Shown here: in pieces, positions 1 through 11,763 of the stretch
Layout: every line of letters starts with the position of its first letter
Position numbering within the stretch: the stretch's first letter is position 1
From: Acanthosepion esculentum
Lineage: Eukaryota > Mollusca > Cephalopoda > Sepiida > Sepiidae
Length of the DNA: 64,000 nt
Assembly: GCA_964036315.1 (NCBI GenBank)
Contig: OZ038488.1
Location: 66,397,142-66,461,141 of the forward strand
Direction of reading: 5' to 3'
The notes under the pieces: generated by a model
Databases searched by the model: none
What the model saw: the letters and a program-made list of their open reading frames with translations, nothing else
What the model was told of the DNA's origin: nothing
Position numbers and translations under genes: made by a program

Positions 1-383
1 TCATTGAAGAAATGGGCGTGTAAAGGACATAGTGGAACCAACACCCGTTAGTGGTAATTAGAATTTTACAACTTACAATCGCCGGAGTCAAGCATAATAT
101 GCTGGCCGAATAGGAGGAGGTGTAACTTGTTCTTTCAATGGTATGTCTTTTATTGGTTCGTAATTTTTATGTTATCAGCTAGATTTTAAAAATTTAAAAA
201 GCTGGGCGTGTTCTCATTAATAAAAAAAAGGCCTTATTTAATTACCTGCTATGCTTACGTTTACATCCATCTTATTGAGATAAGTAAAGTGTAGTTTAAT
301 GGAGCCTTCAGAAGAAAGTTGTAAATAGGTGCTGGATTTAAGTTCTTAGCTGCAGGCTTGGATGATAAATACAAATGTTTAGA

Positions 384-421
<38 letters not shown>

Positions 422-2558
422 GCTCTATTTTTAGTGGTAAGTACGACACATTGTTCTCGACTTTTGAAATTCGCGGTCATTCAGAATTCTGTTTTCAAAT
501 GACTCTTCCATATATTTTATTTGTCACTCAATGAACTTTATTTATTCTATTCCCTTTATTTTTTTTTTCAGTGTAATCTGAAGCGCTAGTCAAAAAGTAT
601 AAAGAATAATATTTATTCAGGCTTTCTAATTATGACTGTAAATAGGTTTACCATACGTCCCAATTCTGGCCAGGACTATCTTGGTATCCCGCTAGAGAAG
701 TAAGCTATCAATCAGTGTTTGTGTCAATCCTGAAGTTCAAGGCATTTGGGATTATGAAAACACATTATTATGCAAGAACCTAAACCTCAGAATAAAATTT
801 GAAAATTGTCCTGATTTGAGGCTCGGAAATTATGGTAAGCTTAACTATATAAATGAAACTGCCTAATATATAAAATTAATATAATTATATGTTCCATTAA
901 ATATACGTTATTACTCTTACTAGATTGTACGTGTGTGTGCACGCGCCCTCTATAAAATTACGTTTTCCAACGACACGAGTCGTCAGTATTCAAGCTCCGG
1001 CAAAAGTCTGTCTGGTAATGGTGGTGGTTGTCGTTGTTCTTTGGAACAACTCTTTTGATACACATAATTCCATGTTGCCTTGTATCAACTTAGGCAGGAC
1101 AGCTATTAAATTATTGCATTTGTTTTCACGTCGCAGAAGGTTGTATGTAAATTAAACTCGGTCTGGTACAAGGCACTAATATTGGAGCACTTAGTGATAA
1201 ATTCGTTATACTACTAATAATTGTCTGAGAGATTAGAAGGCTAAAATTGTTCTGTAGCAAGGGCGTATGTTTTTTGTGTGTGTCTGTAGACATTTAATAG
1301 TGTCAGATTACAACATTGAAGTATGGCCGTGTGAGGTAAGCGTCACGTTTACCAGCCCGGAAAAATGAATCGGCAAACAGAAATTGGGTTCCGATTGAAG
1401 AGGTCTGTCTTCACCTAGCAGTGATGTCTTTATAAAAGGCATGGATCTATTTCTCCCTATGCTCTCTACCCCATTGCCATATATTTTGACGCGTATCTCT
1501 TCACTGGTATGCGGCAATTATTGATGGCGAGAGGTGAACACTTGGGTAGACCACTCCCACATAACTACTTTATTGCACTGGCAGTAAGAATCTGTTACAC
1601 CCATTACGGTGACCTTGTATGTACGTGTTAACATTTGTAATGACTGAATTATTGTGTACTTTAAAATTTTCGTCAATTCATGACGGATTTACTGGTGGCA
1701 TAACGATTATCGATGTGAAAAGTAGAATTATGACCCGGACTCTTATCATTACTTCACATTAATGTCATTGTAAAAGGCATGAATGTATCTCTTCTACTCT
1801 CAGCTATCGGTTCAATAGTAGGGTAGATTGGGCTCTCTAGCTTTGGTTTAGAAGAAGAAAAAACATTATGAAATCAGTCCCTATAAAAAGCGAAAGTATT
1901 TCTACTATTCTGTTTATTTGTATCTGGAACTGTTACGCTTTTCTACCAAGGATCGGTGTGGTGTCTGCTCGACTACCCGGCCTTCCGAGCTTGATTTAAT
2001 TACGGTTTCTGGCAGAGAAACCAAACGATATTGGGGGGAAAAGGATAGAAGAGGGAAAAGGGTGTTCAAGAGGAAACTTAAGAGATAAAAAAAAGCTAGA
2101 GAAAAAGAAAATGAAGTGAAGGGAATTTTGTTCGCCTGAACATCGCCTTAGCATGAAACTGGATGTCATGATTTCTGATTGAAATCCCTGAGTGCTTCTT
2201 GGTATGTGTTGTCATTACAGCTCTTAGTTTAATTTATAGAGGCAGTGAGCACTATAGGTTTTTGTTTAATTAGGTGTTTGTCTTTTCTTTCTTTTTTTGT
2301 CTCTTTTTCTGGCTTTTTATTTTTGCTTCATTAGCAGGCGTATTATTGGAAGGTTTGTCTTTTGGGCACAATTTTTGACAGATTATCTGGTTTATTCTTG
2401 TATAGGCATACTTAGTATAAAGGTAACGAAAAATCAGAAAAACGGCAGTCAGTTACTGAAACCTCCCGACGAGTGGATTGAACAATTACAAAAAAGGCTA
2501 CGAAACTCGAGGTTCTGAATATAAGATCAATCAGCTGTTTCAAATTTTATTTGTATTT

Positions 2559-2560
<2 letters not shown>
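1..2560. other. Left-edge non-coding region with minor repeat fragments
   Basis: No supported gene. There is a (TTA)n run near 385-420. A weak SINE-like piece near 1775-1850 resembles the body of the tRNA-type SINEs elsewhere (a controls-like string GCTATCGGTTCAATAGTAGG). A segment near 780-840 is similar to 15770-15825 (both contain GAAAATTGTCC), so a dispersed repeat is likely. The short open frames at 925-1155 and 2297-2518 look random in composition. Confidence 0.5.
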
Positions 2561-2599
<39 letters not shown>

Positions 2600-3230
2600 T
2601 TAAGGTGTGCTATATTTACGGGATAAAGTGCTTAATATCAGAGATAGAGAGTATGTAAATATAAGTATAAAAGTGAACATTGAAGTCAACACTCAGAGGC
2701 AACAGGTATTTTCATGCTAGACGCAATCCTCAGGTCGCTAATTGCGTGTAACATGAAACAGACTGTCGCCTCTGAGTGTTAACTTCAATGTTCACTTATA
2801 TACATATATGTATATTTAGAAATTGTATTATATATATATGTATTGTATTATATATATGTATTATCTATATATATTATATTAATTATATATTATATAAATA
2901 TATATATTATATATATATGTGCATAAATATAAATAACTAGTCTATAATATATATAAACAGAACTAGTGCTTTTTATTTAGTTAAATAATTGAATTTGAAG
3001 TTGTTAGTTTCTCTTTTGAAACATGGTGATTACTGTGTAGCGAAGGAACCATATTTTTAAATCGGTTAATATATATATATACATATATATATATATTATT
3101 TGTTTTTATATATATAATATATTTATATTATATATATTATATTTATTATTATATATATATTATTATATATATATTATATTATTATATTTTATTATATATA
3201 TTATTATATTATATATATATATATACATAT
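2560..3230. repeat. TA-rich microsatellite cluster
   Basis: Long irregular (TA)n and (TATAT/ATTAT)n tracts occur at about 2567-2596, 2818-2935 and 3069-3230. A hairpin (2671-2797) and a short Penelope-end-like motif (about 2985-3065) lie between them. Confidence 0.85.
2671..2797. repeat. Hairpin-forming inverted repeat
   Basis: The outer arms 2671-2700 and 2768-2797 are inverted copies with one mismatch in 30. The pairing continues inwards with short interruptions: TTTCATG and GACGCAAT on the left pair with ATTGCGT and CATGAAA on the right. The loop is around CCTCAGGTCGC. It looks like a small palindromic element, possibly two head-to-head copies of a repeat end. Confidence 0.75.
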
Positions 3231-4830
3231 ATTTGAAATAGACGCCACTTTATTTTTTTTTTAATTCATGCTGTGTATTACGTCTATCGGCAGACGCACC
3301 GGAGAGCACTTAATAAAGAAAACAAAGGGTAAAATTTCTTCTACTTTTAGGGGTTTGCGCCCTGTCGGAAAGCACATCTTTATTTATGTTTCTCGAAGGC
3401 GAAGTCCGATCGTTGTATTACACACTGTTTAAAACTAAAAAAAGAACGCAACAAATGGGACGTCTATTTCAAACTTGAACATTCACTAAAATAACGTTTG
3501 AATATGGCGAAGGGTGCCAGTGGACGAAAGAAATACATAGAGGCTTGCAGGTTGGGTAGCAAGAGAGAATAATGGAAAGATTGAAAGAGACAGGTAGAGG
3601 TGAAAAGCGTAACGTTCAAATTCGTTATGGAAAGATGATGCAAAAGGGAGATGAGAGGTTGGAGTAGAAAATATTTGTACATTCCTTTATTTTCTCATAT
3701 GAAACTAATACATGTCTGCAAAATCTTTAGATAAAAACAATGACGGACAACAAAGTTTAGCATGTGCCAGCGAGTGTAAGAGAAAACAGGCAAAGAAGGG
3801 TGAGAGAAATGTAGTTGTCAATAAAACCATGGTCTTTCCATGACGCCATGAGTTTATATTTTTAAATAGACTTGTTCTACAAATACGTTATGCTGTCGAT
3901 TATATGTAATACCCGAATGTTTCAAGCAGATTTCTCATTTTATTTTCCGGTTTTGAATAAATGGGATGGACGGATGATTTTTTTTTTTTTTTTTTTTCAA
4001 AGCTAAGCATTGGAAAAATCTGAGTGTGATTGTCCCGAATTTAGTTTAGGAATTTAGTAGGAATCGTACGTAAACAATGCAGACAATTACTTTGAGTTAA
4101 AATCAATTTTCTTTTATATAAAAATTATTACCTGAAATAATGTATTCTAAATTTTTCTAATTCAAAGTCTAAAGTTTTCGCCTGTTGGTCGTTTACCTTT
4201 TTTCACTAGCTAATCATGGGAAATTAGTTTTTTTTTCTCGTGATCACTACACATATTTATAAGGTCCATCATTTATTCTTTCTTTACTTTATGGATTGTC
4301 GTAACGTTATTAGGACCAGAGTTTCTCAACTTGGGCGATATCGCCCACCGGTGAGCGATTTCAACAGTTGGGTGAGCGATGAGCAACTGAACAGAAAATG
4401 ATAGGCGATTAAAAATTTCGGTGGGCGTATAGGATTTTGAGCATTAAAAAGGTATTTCAACATATACTATCCGAAAAAAAATATTCAAAGGAAATGTGCA
4501 AAGAAACTGTATAAAAAACAAAAAAACAGAAGGCAAATTGGGAATAAGTGGCTCACACTCCTAAATAAGATATAAATATCCCCGTAAACAACCAATATTT
4601 TGATAGTTTCTATAGTTTTGCGAAGGGACATTAACAAATAGTTCTTCAGACGAAATAAGATTTTTCCGGATATAAAACAGATAAGGATAAGAAAAAATAT
4701 TCGCTGAATTTTTATTAGTTGCTAGTAGTAGTGTATATTCTTTTTAATTTTATAATGATGAACAAAAGTCGTTTAAATTTTTGTTAACATTTGCAACACT
4801 AACTCTAACCATAAAACTAAATTATATACA

Positions 4831-5840
4831 GGGTGCGATGAATAAATTGTCGTCTAAATTATGCAAACATGAAAATTACACTGACCTCTCGTTTTAACAG
4901 ATATATTTACCAAAATTACACAAGAATATCTTGAAATACTAAAGAGTAAATTTATTCAATAAAATCGCCATTGGTTTCGACCACGGCCTCTAGACGACTT
5001 CGGAATCTCCTGAATCTCTTCTGGACGGTCTCCTTATTTAAGTTGGTGAATGTTGTAATAATCCTTGCCTCCAGTTCATCTTTGGTGTGAAAAGGAGTTT
5101 TGTTGGTTGCTTGCTCAACTGCGCCTCACATATAATAATCAAGAGGTTGCGGTCTGAGGAGTTAGGTGGCCAGATATAAGGGGTGATGTGGTCGCAGAAA
5201 TTGTCTGACAAGGTTCTCCTGCTTGTGTGGCATAGTGCAGAATCCTGTTGCCAGACAAAGAGTCTTCCGGCAGCCATCCTCTTGAGCCAGGACAGCACCA
5301 CCTCCTCAAGGCACTTGATGTAGGCCTCCGAGTTGAGTCGGAGTCCCTCACCAACAAATTTGGAAGTTCTTTTCTTCACAGAACGGTGTGGTCGCAGAAA
5401 TTGTCTGACTGCCATGACTGGGTTCTCCTGCTTGCGTGGCATGATGCCGAGTCCTGGTGCCAGACATAGGGTCTTACAGCAGCCACCCCCCTTGACCCAG
5501 GACAGCACTACCTTCTCAAGGCACTTGATGTAGGTCTCCGTGTTGAATCTGAGGCCCTGTGTGAAGATGAACGGAGGCATAACGTCACCAACGCTTCAAA
5601 CACCTTTGTTATCACCATTAGACCCATTCCACTCTTTTCGAATCCTCCGCACTGTTCACAGATTGACACCCAAGCAATCTGAAATATTCGTATTGGAGCT
5701 TCCGGTGCGAATGCTAAGCATGCTGTTTCCACATTTCTGGAGGAGTGAATTGCGTCATGGTGCGCTCTTTTTCTCACAGACTGCGCCCAACTGAACCTAA
5801 TATGCCGTGCAGCAGGCGACAAAATCAAAAAACAATGCGC
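4831..5840 (-). pseudogene. Rearranged mariner transposase remnant
   Basis: On the minus strand the N-terminal part is recognisable as broken frames near 5590-5760 (motifs like SNTNISDCLGVN). The C-terminal catalytic part follows at 5040-5580 (VWQQDSALCHTSRR, then PYIWPPNSSD), typical of mariner transposases, DDE type. The + strand end ACAGGGTGCGATGAATAA near 4831 looks like a mariner terminal repeat. Two diverged copies of the same segment of about 190 bp lie in tandem (about 5203-5350 and 5391-5545), and the middle of the gene is missing. A piece reading KKRTSKFVGE is joined directly to GLRLNSEAY. The element cannot encode an active enzyme. Confidence 0.75.
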
Positions 5841-5858
5841 TTGCGCGAAATTAAAATA

Positions 5859-6027
5859 CAGTGTAACCCGGATATAAGAGAAACCCGGATATAAGATATT
5901 TTATCTGGTCACAAATTAGAGCCTGTGTTAATAAAACAAAATAGACCAAACCCGGATATAAGAGAAACCCGGATATAAGATACTTCTTCTCCGGTCCCGA
6001 CAACTCTCTTATATCCCAGTTACACTG
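5859..6027 (+). mobile_element. Palindromic pogo-type MITE, copy 1
   Basis: A 169-bp element with terminal inverted repeats beginning CAGTGTAACCCGGATATAAG, flanked by TA on both sides as expected for pogo/Tigger-like transposition. The interior repeats the string CCGGATATAAGAGAAACC several times. Three more copies lie at 10283, 30901 and 37552. Confidence 0.8.
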
Positions 6028-6309
6028 TATAAAATGGTAACAATTTTTAACCATTGTACTCTGTATTTGCTATATTTATCCTTTAATACGGTAGCAGCAG
6101 CAGCAGCTTCATAAGTCAGAATTATTTGTTACCTCCCTTTGGTATTTTTACTACATCATAAAGTCAGTTTAGGAACCGGTAACAAATTTTAATCAAACAA
6201 TTTTGGCATACTTTTGAATATTTGGTATACAGGTGGGCGGTGGAATATTTGTTCCATGTGAAAGTAAGCGATGACTCAAAAAAAAAAAAGGGTTCTAGAA
6301 ACCCCTGTT

Positions 6310-7465
6310 AAATGCATCCAATAGACTGAATGCGAACAATGCCAAAGTTTCGCCCTTGTCAAGCACTTGCTGCATTCTGTTGAGGAATAATAACACATTC
6401 TTGTTTACTTCTTTGTTGTCACAAATTCCTGCAAGGTTAAAAAATTGTTTCCAGTCAACGTGTTTGGCTCTTCTGGTTCAGGTTCTTACGTTATCTAATT
6501 CACTTGCTTCAAGATGTTTATAGCAGCATTTAGCTGTTCTCAAGTTTGAGTAAAAAGAGCGAAGCAGTGTGGCAAGATGCCCTTATTTAGACGTAACCGG
6601 AACACGTCTTTTTCTCGCTTCGAATACCAATGTTTTTGTCTTTACCTTTTAATCGTTATAATTCCTCTTATTCAATTTTACATTCCTGTACAACACTTGC
6701 AAGTACTTGCCTTTCTTCCATAGAATATTTTTTATAAATGTCATCTCCAAATGTTCTTTTCCAATTACTATTTTTTTTTTAAATAATGAAGGAATATGGC
6801 ACGTTATAATTAAAGTATTGGTCTATGATTCAAATTAATTCTAATTACAATTTGAAGGGCGTTTTAGAATTGAACGAATTACAATTCGAATGATGTTTTA
6901 GAATCTCTGATCATATCAGTTTCGCAATTCTAAATAGTCTTTTTCTTGGAATTGTAGCAATTTTTTTCTATAGCAATGTTTCCTCGAAAATAAACAGGGT
7001 GGATTTTTAAAATTAATAAGCAGCGTGTACATATCCTCATAAAAAGAAATTCAATGACTTACATCCGGTGACCCTTTCTACTAAGAGATCAATGAACTAC
7101 TTACAAAATCTATTGGCACAACGATTTTTCAATGCGCGAGAGTGAATCTATTAATCTGTTTCATGATATCTAGTTAATAGCTGAAATCTGTCTACACCGG
7201 GTAAAAAGGTTATGAGTTCAGAAATGCAATTAGTTAGATTTCGTTATTCCTGAAAAAAAAAATCACATATAACTTCTTATACCAAGATGAAAGAAATGAA
7301 ATGTGTCACTAAAAATAAATGTCTTTACCTTTCTTGTCAATTAAAAATATGTCACGTTTGTCAGTTCATTTTCAGCGACATTTATCATACATATGGACGG
7401 TCTTTTCTTTTCTATTGCTAACCGAAAAGAAGAAAAACAAAGTAAAACTTTACAATTTTCAATGG
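6310..7465. other. Non-coding stretch
   Basis: AT-rich sequence with homopolymer runs. No gene or clear repeat family was recognised. Confidence 0.5.
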
Positions 7466-7672
7466 GAGTAGATAGGTTCGCCTATCGTCCCGTTCACACT
7501 CCTCTCTGTTTTTTTGAACAGGATTAGAGGTTTATCCCCGGTTTCCTATTTAGGATGGGTTTTCTGGTTCATTCGAAAGTCTTATTCTCTTTCACTCTCC
7601 GTAGACTCTTGTGTCTTAGTAACATTATCACCTTGCTTGGGGTTAATTAAACCAAAAAAAAAAAAAAAAAGA
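7466..7672 (+). mobile_element. SINE with LINE-like 3' tail
   Basis: A SINE-like unit beginning GAGTAGATAGGTTCGCCTAT. A body containing TTTGAACAGGATTAGAGG follows, and the conserved tail is CACCTTGCTTGGGG then TTAATTAA and an A-run. Other full copies are at 22703 and 58176. Partial copies are at 60862 and 61228 (plus) and 18462 (minus). Confidence 0.75.
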
Positions 7673-8119
7673 ACCCACCCCCAAAACGAAGTAGATTCTC
7701 TTTTTTTTTTTTTTTTGTGGTAATTTTCCACTGAAAAATTCGTATGTAAAATAGAAAATGTATTTTGGAGGCGTGGAAGGGGACTGTTCAGTGAAATTAC
7801 ATTTTCAAAGAACACAAATGTTTCTTGTCCAGAAATTAATGATAAAAGTAAAAATTATAGTCTTAAACAGAACAGCTGCAAACAGTAATTGTTATTATGG
7901 AAGATAAATCTATATAAGAGACAAGTAGATATATCTTTGCTGCCCTTGGAACAACATTTTTTAGCCTTCCCCTAGATTTAATAAGCGGAATGACCCTATA
8001 TAAATGTTTTTTTTTATTATATAATGTTTGTATAAAAATTAAGATATAAATTTAAAAAAAAGGGACAACTTTTTTACCAATGTGATCCGTGCCCAGATAA
8101 ATTTTCCTTTTCTGAGATA

Positions 8120-8400
8120 TATATATATATATATATATATATCACACAAACATTACCCCTCAGATGGCAGTGACCCTTCAACTCTTTGATTAACTGTATG
8201 GCCATTTCCCCCTCGGTGATTTTAAATGGTGAGTACATTATATATGCCCATATAAATAGACCGTCTAAAGACTGCATGCATAGCACGCGAGAAGCTGTCA
8301 GTCGGATGTACGCCGGATATGATATAATGAGTATATAGTAAACTCCTTTCTTTGTGGGTTACTTATGTTCGTGTTACACACACACACACACACACACACA
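8120..8400. repeat. Short (TA)n and (CA)n microsatellites
   Basis: A (TA)n tract lies at about 8118-8142 and a (CA)n tract at about 8376-8401. The sequence between them shows nothing recognisable. Confidence 0.85.
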
Positions 8401-8777
8401 TAAAAGGATTCATGGGTTATATAAAAGTGGTTCCCTTCTTTTATTTGTGTTCAAGCCGTCTGATAATCGCGTGAGCGGGGAAACTGATTACAACTAGGGC
8501 AATCCTTTCATAGGAATTAACGTTGTCAAGCCATTTTGCTTTGTCGAGGTAATCTAGGCATTGAGCACTTTACTGAGTAGGTAGGTGTTTGCCTTTTAGG
8601 TTTTTTCCTGTTTTTACTTTCTTTCTGTCATACAATACAAAAAATTGCATTGTGTTCGCAGTAGCACACCTGTTGCAGTGTATCACATTCTTATATAAAC
8701 AATGCCATCAGCTCACTCTCTCGCTCAAAATACACGAAGAAGCATTAAAACATTTTCAACCCAATACACATCCAAAT

Positions 8778-9000
8778 ATCAGAAGTTTGGGGAAGGCCGA
8801 AAAAGGGGATGGGGGGGAAGAGACGGTCATCATCTGTCTTAATTTATAACTTAGCTAGCCACAATCACTGACCCAATCGTACAAAACAATAATCCTATCA
8901 CCAAAACAACGCATTCATATATACCATTCTTACTACATCCACCAAAATACCTCATAGTCTCAATGTAAATCCTAAATAGTCCCCCCCCCCATATGTACAA
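8778..9000 (-). repeat. Dispersed repeat, inverted partner of 17370-17600
   Basis: This stretch is the reverse complement, with differences, of 17370-17600. Shared strings (in + orientation here) include CACTGACCCAATCGTACAAA, ACGCATTC and TACTACATCCACC. It may be the 3' untranslated tail of the same LINE-type element that lies upstream of the partner. Confidence 0.65.
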
Positions 9001-9703
9001 ATCGTTGGACAGACAAAAGAAACTGATTATAGTTGAACTGTATTAGCTTTTATAGAGCTCCACTGGATGATCTTATGCCAGTCAACAGTGGTGACATCTC
9101 CGTTAAAGTCTCTAGAGTCTCTAGCTGGTTGACTGAAGGCTGTGAGTTCATTTTCTGTGCTCGTTAGTAAATTCTATTTCTCTCTTCAACCACATTTATG
9201 TTTTACCTCTTTTTTTATTAAATATTCCACATTTGTGATAATAGAAGCTCTTCCAAGAAAGTTGAAATGTTGTAAGAACCTGGACGTAAATTTACTGTTG
9301 ATCTAGCGATTAAAGTACTTTCTATATACTTTTGTTTTAGTAAATTACTTTCTCTTTTAATTAACGAAGCATTCTTTTAAATCAAAATTACGGTCACTTA
9401 TTACTCGTGCATTGTGTTGTCTTTGTAAAAGGTACATATAGAAAGAAATGCGTCACGCGGAAAAATGTTCTATTTTGTTAGATTTTCCTAAAATTGTTCT
9501 TGATATATAAAATTTTATATATTGTTTTCCCGTACGTAAAACCTATGTAAGTTGATCTTTGTGTATGTATCTTTCATAGTGAAGAGTTTTATTTGAAATG
9601 TTCGTAAAAAAATGGACATGTTTCTTATAGAGGAAATTCACATTGAGTTTACAGGAGAAATGGAAGTAAAGGTCCATTGACAGAGGATCTGACATGTAGT
9701 TGT

Positions 9704-9905
9704 CGGAAGGCACGGTGGAGTAATGGATAGCGGCTCGGATTGAGGAATCGGTCGAATCCATTACATTCACTTACATTGGGAAAGGTATGAATCCTCTTCT
9801 TCTCCCCCAGCTATGGTTAAATAGCAGGACAGACCGGGTTCTATAGCCTTGGATGGCAGCTGGTCTACCGCAGAAAGAAATGTTAACCTACTGCGGGGAA
9901 AAAAT
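9704..9905 (+). mobile_element. tRNA-derived SINE
   Basis: It starts with a degenerate tRNA-like head (GGTGGAGTAATGGATAGCGG as an A-box region, then GGTCGAATCC as the B box). The body includes AGGTATGAATCCTC, AGCTATGGTTAAATAGCAGG and CTATAGCCTTGGATGGCA. The same family recurs at 27336, 36100, 51858 and 55590 (plus) and 21070, 48480 and 61570 (minus). Confidence 0.75.
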
Positions 9906-10049
9906 CTACTTAGCCACTAAGTGTGTATAACCGAGTCTTTTGATCTCTAGCCGCTTCGCCTCCCTCTTTCGGACGGGCAAGGAAGTAGCTTAGCGTAGAT
10001 TTCAAATTTCGGCTAAGGGTACTTGGGGAATACGTGATTCCTCGCTCCT

Positions 10050-10301
10050 ATGTTCCGTGTGGCGGAGAAGAGAATATGTGAGCGTTTAGGCAAATCACTT
10101 TCCCATAACCAACTTATCGACCAGGCAATAAAGAACAGTAAAAACTTGAATGAGAGGCTTAGTCCAGGAGTTTCTCACCCTGTGGCAACATCTTTCTTAA
10201 TTAAAAAAAAAAAGAAAATGTCGATTACCATTCGTTATGGAAATTTGGGTCTGATGGTGACTACAAAATGTTATGCCTTATATAGTTTAACCTGGATATA
10301 A
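10050..10301 (+). other. Unassigned open reading frame
   Basis: An 83-codon frame in which the first 50 residues have protein-like composition (SLSHNQLIDQAIKNSKNLNE), followed by a poly-Lys run from a poly-A tract. I do not recognise it. It could be a fragment of a transposable-element protein or chance. There is no start context or splice evidence strong enough to call a gene. Confidence 0.25.
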
Positions 10302-10451
10302 GAGAGTTGTTGGGACCGGAGAAGAAGTCTCTTATATCCAGGTTTCTCTTATATCCGGGTTTGGTCTATTTTGTTTTATTAACACAGGCTCTAATTTGGG
10401 ACCAGATAAAATCTATCTTATATCCGGGTTTCTCTTATCCGGGTTACACTG
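10283..10451 (-). mobile_element. Palindromic pogo-type MITE, copy 2
   Basis: 169 bp, in the opposite orientation to copy 1, with the asymmetrical part GTTGTTGGGACCGGAGAAG near its left end. The left terminal repeat has drifted (TAGTTTAACC) while the right end keeps GGGTTACACTG followed by TA. Confidence 0.78.
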
Positions 10452-10799
10452 TATATTCTTCCTTGTTTCAAACTTTTGACAGCATTACTGTTTTCAAGCG
10501 AAGCTGCAAAAATTTTACCACATGACCGACTTGGGACCAAATTAAAAAGATACACAAAACAAAACCAACCGTTTCTCAGAGAAAAAACTACTGACAACCC
10601 GAATTGAGTTTTTAGTTGGCGTAAAAACCATTTATTTATTTTTTTTAACCCTAGTTTTTCGTACTTTAACATTATGGACATTTGGTGTTGGCGGGGACTA
10701 ACAACACCCCCCCACCTCATGTGCTACAGTGGTGGAAGTATCTAATGAGTCAAACTAGGTAAATTCGGAAATTTAATTGGGTCTGTAAAACGACATGAC

Positions 10800-10925
10800 T
10801 AAGCATTATGCTACGCCAGGTGCCCGGGCATAGCTTAGCTTAGTCGGGTGCGAGGTCACAGTAGTGGTGCACCCGGCGGCGAGGATCGAACTCGCTATAT
10901 ACAATAATGGTTAAGCTTAGTCGGT
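10800..10925 (-). mobile_element. tRNA-derived SINE fragment
   Basis: Read on the minus strand it has a B-box-like GCGAGTTCGATCCTCG and an upstream A-box-like stretch. The + strand shows GCATAGCTTAGCTTAG and CACCCGGCGGCGAGGATC. It is related to the copies at 40710 and 59430. Confidence 0.55.
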
Positions 10926-11202
10926 ACAACCTACTGGATTATAGCCATTGGTGGAAGAGAGCCAATAATTAAATGAAGTCTGGTGACCGAGAATTGCACT
11001 ATGTCAGGTCAGGGAGGCACGCCTTTAGGTAACTGGGCAATTTTTGGATGTCACATCAAAAAAGGATATATGAGAGAAGGGCATTTAGTGTCGCAATCAC
11101 AATATGTGTAAGACGACACTCTCGCATCCAACAAGAAAAATATACGGACTTTTTTTTTTTTTTTAATATTATATAGTCTATTCATTAATACTCTCTAAGG
11201 TA

Positions 11203-11668
11203 GTGTTTCTCAACCGGTGTTCCCCGCAACCCTAAAAATTTAGAAAATATTCGCTAGGATTTCCGCGAGAAACAGTGAAATAGGCTAATAAATGAATGTT
11301 TTTTTTTATTTTTTTTTTTATTCGTAATTTTGCTATACATGTATGGCATATTATTGGAAGGCTTCAACCTCTTATATTATTTATAATTATAATAATCATA
11401 GGGAATATTTAACGATGTCTATACGGCGTCAGTGTGAAACTGCCTTCACTCGTTAGTGGACAGGACCACTACGTGGCGGATCCATGTATTGTTCAGTGAC
11501 TCACTTAAGTACAGGACACATATATGGTGTCCATTTATTTACCACGTGAACTAAGAAAAAAAAAAGAATATAAGAGATATTAATTATGAACGCAGTTTTC
11601 CCTGAGACATGAAAACTATCTCAAAGGTTCCACAAGGGGACAAGGGTAAATGCTGAGAAACGTTGCTT
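11203..11668. mobile_element. hAT-like non-autonomous element
   Basis: The left end TAGTGTTTCTCAACCGGTG and the right end (reverse complement AGCAACGTTTCTCAGCA) are imperfect inverted repeats of the hAT type. The sequence next to each end is also related: GGTGTTCCCCGCAACCC versus rc CCCTTGTCCCCTTGTGGAACC. No coding capacity. Confidence 0.5.
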
Positions 11669-11727
11669 AAAAATGTTAAATTGTTACTTCATTAGCCCTA
11701 TCTTCAATAATTCGCCGAAAATAGCAT

Positions 11728-11763
<36 letters not shown>

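Larger units (their letters stand above)
4317..6305. mobile_element. Possible hAT-type element with nested insertions
   Basis: The left end reads CAGAGTTTCTCAACTTGGGC. The right end, reverse-complemented, reads CAGGGGTTTCTAGAACCC. These resemble the CAG(N)GTTTCTCAA-type termini of hAT transposons. Both ends continue with related strings rich in GGTGGGCG and GCGAT. No transposase frame is recognisable between them. The interior carries a scrambled mariner and a pogo-type MITE. The target duplication could not be confirmed, so the unit boundaries are tentative. Confidence 0.4.
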
